A stretch of DNA of 28,831 nt from Caldithrix sp964598255 (lineage in GTDB: Bacteria > Calditrichota > Calditrichia > Calditrichales > Calditrichaceae), in the NCBI GenBank assembly GCA_964598255.1, contig CAZRBA010000026.1, positions 1 to 28,831 of the forward strand, given 5' to 3'. A model generated the notes under the pieces. It searched no databases, was not told the DNA's origin, and worked only from the letters and a program-made list of their open reading frames with translations. This document shows positions 15,001-23,400 of the stretch, piece after piece; within the stretch, counting starts at the first letter, position 1, and every line of letters starts with the position of its first letter. Made by a program: the position numbers and the translations under genes.

Positions 15001-16116
15001 ATGGCCCGGGCTTTTGTATTGCTACTAAGTTTTTTAATCGGTGTTTCATTTTCTGCCGAACACGGGGTTTGGATTGTGCGCAATTCGCTTAACGATCCGT
15101 CTGATCTTCGTTTGTTAGAAACCCTGCAGAAGCAATTTGCGCTTTCCGATGTGTATGTGCAGGTACGTGCCTTAGGAAGGAATTTTATTCCGCAAAAAAG
15201 GGACGACAACAGACCGGATTTAAAGGAAATCATACGCTTCTGTCGGAAAAACAACATTCGTTTTCATGCCTGGCTGAATGTTTTTTACATCCACGGATTA
15301 ACCGATCCCCAAGCGGATAAGGCGAATGATCCGGCTTGGCAGGAAAATCATATTATGACTGATTTTTCGGGCAAACTGCTTACTCCCACTAAATTAAAAA
15401 ACGCAGGGCTCGAAGGATATTTTGTGGATCCGCAAGGGGAGGAGAATTTACGGCAAATAAAAGAGTTGATTAAAAAAATGCTGGTTGATTACCGTGTTGA
15501 CGGCATTCATTTGGATTATTTTCGCTATCCGCATTACCCTTTTCACTATTCAAATTTTTTGCGCGCAAAATTTTTACGACTTTTTTTTATCGATCCGGCA
15601 AAATTGCAACATTATTCAAATGCATATTCCGTTTTACAAGGCCCGGCAGCATGGCAGTACATGGCACAAAAATACCAACGTTTTCTTAAAAACGAATTGA
15701 GCAAAACCTTACAATACTTAACCGATTATATTAAAAATATTAATAGCCGGTGTATCGTTTCGGTAGCGGTTAAACCCAACCCGGAGCAAGCGCAAAAGAT
15801 GTATGCGCAAAATTGGCCAGAGTGGCTCGATCGCAATGCTTGCGATGACGTGATCCTAATGAATTATTCTCCCGATGAAACAGAATTTAAGAAAAATTTA
15901 AAACGGGCGAAATCCATTAAACGGGACAATCGGATTGTGATTGGAATCGGAGCGTATTACCTCGAATCGGATCAGATAAACCGACGAATTCAACTGGTCA
16001 AACGAGCGGGTTTTAAGGGATATTGCTTGTTTTCGTTTACGAGTTTTAAAGAAAAGCCAAATTTGTTAGTAAAAAGACCATTACCCGCTGTAATGGGTAT
16101 AAAATGGAAAAGGTAA
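15001..16116 (+). CDS. Secreted GHL10-like (DUF187/YngK-type) putative glycoside hydrolase
   Basis: The 371-residue protein has a signal peptide (residues 1-19, hydrophobic core FVLLLSFLIGVSF, likely cut after FSA). A TIM-barrel-like domain of the GHL10 family (PF02638 type) follows. Recognisable elements are GVWIVRNSL, the FHAWLNVFY strand (88-96), the YRVDGIHLDYFRYP strand (164-177) with candidate acidic residues Asp167 and Asp171, and CDDVILMNYSPDE (281-293). Relatives are thought to act on polysaccharide or peptidoglycan-like glycans, but the substrate is unproven for most. It is first in the chemosensory cluster, and its TAA overlaps the likely parA start (TAATG at 16114-16118). No strong ribosome-binding site is visible. 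The family call is fairly sure, the activity is not. Confidence 0.8.
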   Translation: MARAFVLLLSFLIGVSFSAEHGVWIVRNSLNDPSDLRLLETLQKQFALSDVYVQVRALGRNFIPQKRDDNRPDLKEIIRFCRKNNIRFHAWLNVFYIHGLTDPQADKANDPAWQENHIMTDFSGKLLTPTKLKNAGLEGYFVDPQGEENLRQIKELIKKMLVDYRVDGIHLDYFRYPHYPFHYSNFLRAKFLRLFFIDPAKLQHYSNAYSVLQGPAAWQYMAQKYQRFLKNELSKTLQYLTDYIKNINSRCIVSVAVKPNPEQAQKMYAQNWPEWLDRNACDDVILMNYSPDETEFKKNLKRAKSIKRDNRIVIGIGAYYLESDQINRRIQLVKRAGFKGYCLFSFTSFKEKPNLLVKRPLPAVMGIKWKR

Positions 16117-16901
16117 TGTTGCCTATGGGAAATGTTATTGCGATTTCCAGCCAAAAAGGCGGAGTCGGGAAAACCACAACAGCCATAAACTTGGCCACCA
16201 GTTTGGCTATTTTTGAGCAAACAGTTTTAATTATCGATTTGGATCCTCAAGGTAGTGTGGGAATAAGTTTTCATTTGGACGAATATAATGTTAAATTTGG
16301 GTTGTACGAAGTTATTGTTAAAAATTTGCCCCTTGCGCATACGATATTGAATAGCGGTTTGGATTATCTCGATTTGGTTCCGGCAAACATACATTCGGAA
16401 GAGCAGGAAATAGAATTGTACGGCAAAGCGTTAAAGTTAGATTTGCTAAAAACAATAATTGCTCCTGTGAAAAACGGTTACGATTTTATTATTGTGGATT
16501 GTCCGCCCAATTTGGGGTCTATGACTTTAAACGGATTGGTGGCGGCCGATGCGGTTATTATTCCGGTGGTTTCGGAATATTATTCGATGAAAGCTCTGGG
16601 GAAATTTTTGAATACCCTAAAAAATATCAGCAAAAAATATAATCCGCATTTGAAAATTGCCGGAATTTTAGTTACAATGTTCGATAAACGAATCAAGAAA
16701 CATAAGGAAATTGTCGAGTATTTACGCACGACATTTCGGGAGTTGGTTTTTGATACCGTTATTCCCAGAAATTCAAAAGTAGCCGAGGCACCTTCATTCG
16801 GCAAACCCGTGTTATTGCACTCCATTAAATCCGAAGGAGCTATTAGCTACTTGAAGTTGGCCGAAGAAATTATGAAGAAAAAAATTGAGAATAAACTTTA
16901 A
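16116..16901 (+). CDS. ParA/Soj-family ATPase (possible chemosensory-array positioning protein)
   Basis: This is a 261-residue ParA-type P-loop ATPase. It has the deviant Walker A motif KGGVGKT (residues 14-20) with the signature lysine, the switch I motif DLDPQG (41-46) and the Walker B region IIVDCPPNLGSMT (125-137). No N-terminal DNA-binding extension is present, so it resembles Soj/ParA of the short type. I start it at ATG 16116, inside the upstream stop codon. ATG 16104 and 16125 are in-frame alternatives. No parB or parS-like inverted repeat was recognised here. Its neighbours are a response regulator, CheW, a receptor and CheA, so a role like ParC of Vibrio or PpfA of Rhodobacter, which position chemoreceptor arrays, is an attractive inference. 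Chromosome or plasmid partitioning remains possible. Confidence 0.9.
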   Translation: MLPMGNVIAISSQKGGVGKTTTAINLATSLAIFEQTVLIIDLDPQGSVGISFHLDEYNVKFGLYEVIVKNLPLAHTILNSGLDYLDLVPANIHSEEQEIELYGKALKLDLLKTIIAPVKNGYDFIIVDCPPNLGSMTLNGLVAADAVIIPVVSEYYSMKALGKFLNTLKNISKKYNPHLKIAGILVTMFDKRIKKHKEIVEYLRTTFRELVFDTVIPRNSKVAEAPSFGKPVLLHSIKSEGAISYLKLAEEIMKKKIENKL

Positions 16902-16915
16902 GAAAGGATGGTACC

Positions 16916-18085
16916 GTGGAGAGTTATTATAAACGAACGGACGATATCGATCAAAAAATCCATTCTGTGAAATTACCATATCTGGCCTGGAAAGTTCTTT
17001 TTTTGATTGATGACAAACAGAGCTTTTCGGAATTAAAAGAATTGCTCGGCGAAGACGACACAGGGGTACAGGAAGCGTTAGAAATTTTGGTTTCCGAAGG
17101 GCTAGTTAGCGAAATTGAAGAGCAGAAAGAAGAAGAGACAGAACCGGAATCGGAAATTATCGAAGAAACTTTTTTGGAAGAGGAAGAAAAAGAGACCTCC
17201 GCAGAAACTGCGGGCGAAGAAATCGAAGAAGAAAAGCCCGAAGAACCGTATTCCGAAATTATTGAGGAAGAGATCGTAGAAGAGACGATCATCAAAAAGG
17301 AAATTATTGAACCTGAAGAAAACATGGAAGAGGCGGAGGCCGAAGAAGAAGCCGAAGCGGAAAAAGCCGATTTTTTTGCGGAAGAAGAACCGGATATCGT
17401 GATCGGCAAAACGGAAGAAGAAGAGATAAAAGAAGAACAGCAAGAACAACAGGTCGAAAAGGAAGAAGGCGAAGAAGAAAAAGCTAAGTCGCAGCAGGAA
17501 GAAGAGACATCGGTTTTCGATCTAAAAGGCGAAATGGAAGAGAGCTCGGTGTTTGAGGATACCGAAGTGGAAGAGCCCGAAGTAAAAGAGCCGGAAATTG
17601 AAATAACCGAAGAGACATCGCAAGAAGAAGCCTTTAAATTGGACATTGATTTTGCGGAAGAAGAAAAAGCTGCAGAACCCGAAGCGGAAGAAGGTGCTCC
17701 CGAAACACCGCAACCGATGGAAGGGGGCGAGGGCATTATCTTGGTTATTGATGACAGTATTGTAATTCGCAAGATGGTGGAACTTGCATTGGAGAACGAG
17801 GAATACCAAATAGAAACAGCCGTTACTGGTAAAGACGGGCTTAAATTGCTGGATCAGTTACAGCCCGATTTGGTTATCCTCGATTTGATGCTGCCCGATA
17901 TTAACGGAATCGATCTGCTGAAAACGATAAAAGCCTCCAAAGGTATTCCCGTTATTATGCTCAGCGGCAAAGATTCTCCGCAAATGATCGAAAAAGCGCG
18001 TGCGGAAGGCGCCGACGCCTTTTTACCAAAACCGTTTCGTGACGAAGAATTGGCTCAAACCATTAAGAATTTAATTCGAAAGTAA
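16916..18085 (+). CDS. Response regulator: N-terminal helical domain, long acidic linker, C-terminal receiver
   Basis: The 389-residue protein has three parts. Residues 1-67 look like a small winged-helix-type module (LAWKVLFLIDDKQSFSELKE, then EALEILVSEGLVSEIEE) of unclear role. Residues 68-272 are a Glu-dominated, low-complexity linker. Residues 274-389 are a complete receiver domain: acidic pair Asp279-Asp280 (VIDDSIVIRKM), phosphoacceptor Asp323 (VILDLMLPDINGIDLL), Ser350 (IMLSGKDS) and Lys372 (LPKPF). No output domain follows. GTG 16916 is eight bases after AAGGA (16904-16908). It is a plausible phosphorylation target of the downstream CheA. The N-domain assignment is tentative. Confidence 0.85.
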   Translation: MESYYKRTDDIDQKIHSVKLPYLAWKVLFLIDDKQSFSELKELLGEDDTGVQEALEILVSEGLVSEIEEQKEEETEPESEIIEETFLEEEEKETSAETAGEEIEEEKPEEPYSEIIEEEIVEETIIKKEIIEPEENMEEAEAEEEAEAEKADFFAEEEPDIVIGKTEEEEIKEEQQEQQVEKEEGEEEKAKSQQEEETSVFDLKGEMEESSVFEDTEVEEPEVKEPEIEITEETSQEEAFKLDIDFAEEEKAAEPEAEEGAPETPQPMEGGEGIILVIDDSIVIRKMVELALENEEYQIETAVTGKDGLKLLDQLQPDLVILDLMLPDINGIDLLKTIKASKGIPVIMLSGKDSPQMIEKARAEGADAFLPKPFRDEELAQTIKNLIRK

Positions 18086-18095
18086 GAAAATAATT

Positions 18096-18554
18096 ATGCA
18101 CGAAGAAAGTAAAGTATCCGTAATTAAAATAGCCAACCGTCTGTTTGCGATTGAAATAAAGCATATCCGGGAAATATTACCTTTACCAAAAATAACCCGG
18201 TTGCCCAATGTGGATGAGCAGTTTTACGGAGTGTTCAATCTACGCGGCAAAATTCTTCCATTAATTGATATCGCTCCGATTTTGGGGTTGGGCAAACAAG
18301 AAGCGAAAAAAGATTCTTTTGTGGTGGTTTTTGAGGTTAGTGGCAAAAATTCGGGAATCCTTACCGATAAGGTTTTGGATATGCGGGTATTGGAATCGGA
18401 ATTACTGCGTGTGCCGGATAATGATCTTGATGAAAATTTATTACCGTTTGTTTCGGCTGTTTATAAAAAAGGCAAGGAAGAGCCAATTTATGTACTTGAT
18501 ATGACTTCGGTCTTTGAATCCGAAGAATTAAACAAATATCGATTTGATCGCTAA
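18096..18554 (+). CDS. CheW-type chemotaxis coupling protein
   Basis: This 152-residue protein is a single CheW domain that links receptors to CheA in chemosensory arrays. It has the two-SH3-like-fold pattern: VSVIKIANRLFAIEIKHIRE, ILPLPKITRLPNVDEQFYGV, FNLRGKILPLIDIAPILGL, and a second half with SGILTDKVLDMRVLE. FNLRGKILPLID matches the VxNLRG-xxLPVxDL core of the family. It begins 10 bases after the response regulator and precedes the receptor gene by 42 bases. No extra domain is fused. The family call is secure; which of the possible pathways it serves is inferred from context. Confidence 0.95.
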   Translation: MHEESKVSVIKIANRLFAIEIKHIREILPLPKITRLPNVDEQFYGVFNLRGKILPLIDIAPILGLGKQEAKKDSFVVVFEVSGKNSGILTDKVLDMRVLESELLRVPDNDLDENLLPFVSAVYKKGKEEPIYVLDMTSVFESEELNKYRFDR

Positions 18555-18596
18555 ACGGTCGCTTGAACAATCGGTTATTAAGCGGATGAGGGCGTT

Positions 18597-20390
18597 ATGA
18601 GAAACGATATTAGATCGCTGTTTTTTAAAATTAGTTTTATGGCATTGTTCATATTGCTTATCGGCGCAGGGGGAGCAACTTACTGGCAATATCAAAAAGA
18701 ACAAGATCGTCTTATTCTGTGCAAATACGGAGAATTAAGTCTTACCGGAACAGCCTACTTGCATCATTTGCCTTTGGATTCTTTGGCCATGATGGAGCAA
18801 GGAAAACTTACCCGCGAAGCAATTCAAAATAGCTTACAGGAAAAGACACGTCGGTTTAAGCGGCAGTATGAAATTCCGCAAACTGTAAACTTGAAAATAA
18901 TTCGTCTTAAAGATACGCAATCGGAAATTATTTTTGACGATCGGGGCAGCCGGTTTAGTGGTAAGGCATACGATTTGTGGTTGGAAATGAAAGAAGCCAA
19001 TAAAACCGATCGCGAAACATGGCATTTCGAGAAGCGCGAGCAAACGCATCTGTTTACGGTCATTCATCCGGTTAAAATCGGGCAAACCATGACCGATTTA
19101 TTGATTTTAACCCAGGAAGATCTTTCTTCGGCTTTAACACCTTTGTACAAACAGTTCTATCCCATGGCAGCGGGAGCTTTGGTTTTATTTGTTCTGTTTG
19201 TGCTTTTGGCCTTTTTACTTTTGGGACCTTTGAATCGAAGTTTGAAATTTTTAAATGAAAGTCTGAAACGTTTGCGTGATAACAAAACGCTACTCAAGCC
19301 CGAATTTAGCAGCACTTTTTTAGACGAAGAGCTTGAATTGCTTTCTGCTTTGGATTCGCGTTTAAAAACAGTTGACGGAATTCAACAAACCCGCGAAGAA
19401 GAACAAAAACAAATAAAGGAATTTCTGCGTATTGTTACGGCAGCGGCAGAAGGCGATTTTACCGTTAAGGCCAGCGTTACGGCCGATGCCCTTGGAGCGT
19501 TATCCGATTCATTTAATTTAATGATCGACGATTTAAGCGCTTTGATACGTGATGTTAAAAAGGCGGCCAATCAGGTTGCTGAATCGACTGAAAACATTTT
19601 AACAAACATACAAGAAATGGCCAAAGGGGCTGTGGATCAGGCGGCACAAACCGAAAATATCACCGAACTGGCCCGGGAAATGAACGATTTGATCGCCGAT
19701 ACCAGCGAAAGCGCACAAAAAGCAGCCGAATCGGCACAAAAGGCTCGTGAGGTTGCAAACAAAGGTAGCGAAATAGTCAAACAGGCGATTGAGGGTATGC
19801 ACAAAATTCGTGATGCGGTTCGCGAATCCATGAAGCAGGTGCGTTTTTTGGATGAAAACTCCATGCGGATCGGTGAGATATCCGATTTTATTGCGGAGAT
19901 TTCGAGCCGTACGAATTTGCTGGCATTAAACGCATCGATCGAAGCTGCCAGAGCCGGAGATGCGGGGAAGGGTTTTTCGGTGGTGGCAGATGAAATACGT
20001 AATTTGGCCGAACGAACCAATTCTTCCGCGGAAGAAATTTCCAAATTGATAGAAGCCATACAAAAAAGCGTGAGCTTAACATTACAGCATATCGAAAAAG
20101 GTAACCGCGAGGTGGGTAAGGGTACGCGCTTAATGGACGGAGCGGGCGAGGCCTTACGTGAAATTTTAGAAAAGGTAAATGTATCCAGTGCCTCGGCCAC
20201 CAACATTTCGCGGGCAACCAAAGAGCAAACGAAATTCAGCCGGCAAATTACTATTTCTCTGGAAGAAATTGCCGGAATAGCCAAAGAAACCGCCGACCAC
20301 GCACAGCAATCCAAAGAAGCGGCTTCGCAACTGGAAGCACTTTCTATGGAATTGAATAATGCGGTGGAAAAATTTAAGTTAAGCAACTGA
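18597..20390 (+). CDS. Methyl-accepting chemotaxis protein, two transmembrane segments
   Basis: The 597-residue receptor has a first membrane segment at about 9-30, a periplasmic sensing region of about 155 residues (31-187) with no recognised fold, and a second membrane segment at about 188-210. A degenerate HAMP-like stretch (211-260) and a second HAMP-like stretch (274-325, GDFTVKASVTADALGALSDS) follow. The long signalling coiled coil has its hairpin tip at about 426-486: SRTNLLALNASIEAARAG, GKGFSVVADEIRNLAERTN. It ends EKFKLSN with no C-terminal CheR-docking pentapeptide such as NWETF. Together with the absence of cheR and cheB nearby, this suggests adaptation is absent or relies on remote genes. 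The ligand is unknown. Confidence 0.95.
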   Translation: MRNDIRSLFFKISFMALFILLIGAGGATYWQYQKEQDRLILCKYGELSLTGTAYLHHLPLDSLAMMEQGKLTREAIQNSLQEKTRRFKRQYEIPQTVNLKIIRLKDTQSEIIFDDRGSRFSGKAYDLWLEMKEANKTDRETWHFEKREQTHLFTVIHPVKIGQTMTDLLILTQEDLSSALTPLYKQFYPMAAGALVLFVLFVLLAFLLLGPLNRSLKFLNESLKRLRDNKTLLKPEFSSTFLDEELELLSALDSRLKTVDGIQQTREEEQKQIKEFLRIVTAAAEGDFTVKASVTADALGALSDSFNLMIDDLSALIRDVKKAANQVAESTENILTNIQEMAKGAVDQAAQTENITELAREMNDLIADTSESAQKAAESAQKAREVANKGSEIVKQAIEGMHKIRDAVRESMKQVRFLDENSMRIGEISDFIAEISSRTNLLALNASIEAARAGDAGKGFSVVADEIRNLAERTNSSAEEISKLIEAIQKSVSLTLQHIEKGNREVGKGTRLMDGAGEALREILEKVNVSSASATNISRATKEQTKFSRQITISLEEIAGIAKETADHAQQSKEAASQLEALSMELNNAVEKFKLSN

Positions 20391-20406
20391 TGAATGGAGC
20401 TTAAGG

Positions 20407-23400
20407 ATGATAAAGCAAGAAAAAGCGATTTCATTTAATGCATTTTTTATTGTTGAATTTATGCGTAAGGTGCTGGAAAAGGCACGGATGCGCTTTACGC
20501 CTCATGTCGTGGAAATTCTTGAAGATTTGGCGGAAAGTTTAAATAAGGCGGAAGATCCGATTTTGGTGTTGGAAAAACTGGCCCGTTTTCAGGAAACCAA
20601 CGATATGTCCATTTTTTTGTTCGATATGCTAGACAGAGTCGAGAAAATTTCACCGCGGGAAACCATGAATAACATGGATGCGCTAAGCGACGATTTTATC
20701 AATCTTTATGCGTTAATGACCGAAGATTCCGAAACGATGACGGCAATGGAAGTTTTGACGGCTGATCTGAAAAAAATGTTTAAATCTTCGCCAAAGAAAA
20801 AACAACCTTCTAAGAAAAAACGAACTGTCGGCGGTAAGTTATCCCGCGAAAAAGCCATTTCTTTCGATGAATTTTATCGTCAGGAGGCTCAATTACAGCT
20901 TCTTGCCTCTTTGCCGGAAGACATGCGCGATGATTTTACCGTATTTTTAAAAATTGTTTTGCAAGATGAAGCCAGCCAACAAGATTTTACGGAGCCGGTA
21001 GCCTCAATGTACGTTTCGATTCGTAACATTTTTCAGGTTAAGGCCGAAGAGGTGCCTCCGATGGAACTGATGCGTCAATTAACCGAGAACGTGGCTACAG
21101 TGGTTGACGAATTCAAATCGTTTAAAAACCAGCATCCAGAATTATTACGCCAGATCATCGAAGACGAATCATTGCCGCGTAAGCCGGAACCGGAAGAAAA
21201 GGGAGAAGTAACCATTGATGCTCTGCTTAAAGAATATTTTCGTTCGGAAGTAAATGATCACATTCAACTCATTCGTCAGGTACTGGCAAATCCGTTTTCG
21301 GCAAAGGCCTTAAAAAATATTGTCAAGCATTTCAAATCACTAAAAGAAGTCAGCATGATTCACGGTTATACGGGAGTGGAATATCTTTGCGAACGTATTA
21401 TGACCACGTTACGTCGACACGAACGTGATTTGAAAACGTTTAGTCCCGCTTTTATCCGGGCCATGGAAGAACTGCTGGAAGAATTGCTTTCTTTGGAACA
21501 TTTGGATTACACGGTGCGCGATCAGCAACTTAAGGATGAGGTAGACCGTTTAACTGGTTTGCTGGAAACGGCTATTAGCCAGGTAGCGCAGGAAAGCCAA
21601 GAAGCAACATCCGAAGAAGCAATTGAAGCAAAGACCGAATTAGCCGCCAAAGAACGACCCGCCAAACCCGAATCGCAGAGTGAAACGGTAACGCCCGAAG
21701 AAGCGGAAGCAGCAACCGAGGAAATTGTGCAAACCGCAAAGGAAGAAACCGGCAAAAAGGAAGGGGCTGAAGCGCAGATCCCGACCGAATCTACTAAACA
21801 TAGGCTGCTGTCTCTTGAAGATCGTCCGCAACTTCTGTCTTTATTTAAAGAGTTGTTGGAAAAGTTAGCGAACGATTTGCAACCTTTTTCCGAGGATAGC
21901 GATTGGCAAAAATTTTTAAAAGCTTTGCAAGCCATTACAAAATCGGCAAACTGGCTGGAAGACGAAATTAACGATATCTTTTTCGATCCTTTTCTAACGG
22001 TTTACGAAAATATTTTTTGTGCTAAGACCGATAAAAAGGAGGAGGCGCTGCAAACTTTATCCAAAGGCTGGAAGATTTTTTTGCAGGAATTGGAGCCGGA
22101 ACTAACATTTACAAAAACAAAGGCGTTTTGGCAGCAATTCGATCTTGATGAATTTATTAGCAGGCCGCATATTGTGGTTTTTGATATGGCGCATTCGCAA
22201 ACATTAAAAGCCTTTGTCGAGTCCATGCAAAGCTATTGGCAAAAATCAGCGCAGGAATTACCGGAAGCGCTTACGCAAGGCAATCCGCAGGCCATGCAGC
22301 GTTTGAGACGTTTTGTAGACCTGTTAAAATCGAATTTACAGATATTAAAGCTAAAGGCCTACTTACCCTTACCCGAATTTTTTTGCCAGCATTTTCTGGA
22401 TAAGAAAAAAACCATCATAAATCCCATATTGATCGATGAAATTCGTCAGGCTTTCGATTTGTTATTTGAGCGTCTTGCCGAGAAAGGTGACCAAGGGAAC
22501 AGTGACGATTTGGCCGATGTGTTAAACGAAGTTTTAGCCGAGGAAGCGGCACAAAACGAATCGGCACCTGCGGAAGAAATTTCGGAGGACGAGAGGGATT
22601 TTATTACGGACAGTCGGGCCCATTTAAAACAAGCGGAGAAGTTAATAAAACATTTAAGGCAAAATCCGCAAAAACGGGAACATTTTACCTCGTTGGCTGG
22701 TGAAGTGCATGCCGTTTATTCGGCCGCTCAATTTATGAATCATGAACCCATTGCGGATGCGGCGATAATTATCGAAGAATCGGCGGAAATGTTTGCCGCA
22801 CCCGATGTACCCATGCCTGCCGAATTGTTGGACCGAATGGAGCAGGCCATAAATGCTTTGGGCACCATGTTGGAACAACCCGATGCAACGGATAACACCA
22901 AACCGTTCGAAGCATTGCAAGAAGTACTGGATAAATTGGTATTAGAAGAACCCGGAACAAGCAGTGACAAAGCAAAAGAAGAGCTCGAGTCTTTGCCCAA
23001 AACGGTTGAAGAAAAACCGTTGTTTAGTCCGCAGGAAAGCGACGAAGAAGAGTTGCGCGAAATATTTAAAGAAGATGCGCGTAATTTGCTAAGTACATTA
23101 TTTAAAACGAATGAGCAATTATTGCGCAATCCGGTGGATGAAGAGGCCATACGCGCGTTTGATCAGGCGGTTCATTCTTTAAAGAATGCGGCCAAAATGA
23201 CCGGTTTTGATGATCTGGCCTTGATTTTCGGCCGGTTTGAAGAAGTATCGCAGCAGCTAAAAGGGCATGCTTCTTTGAGCACTAAAAATTTGCAGGAAAA
23301 AATAGCCACCGTGCTAAAAGAACTGGAACCTTTGATATTCAAAGGGGAGTTAGATGCGGCGGAAATGGATGTTGTGTTAGGCAGAATCGACGAATTGGCT

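Noticed and set aside
16951..17772. Long Ser-rich open frame (273 codons) antisense to the response regulator
   Set aside because: It mirrors the Glu-codon-rich linker read backward (GAA gives TTC/TCT/CTT), which removes stop codons. No ribosome-binding site and no recognisable domain.
19637..20434. 265-codon Ser-rich frame on the - strand antisense to the receptor gene
   Set aside because: It is a shadow of the regular heptad coding of the receptor coiled coil; no start context or similarity.
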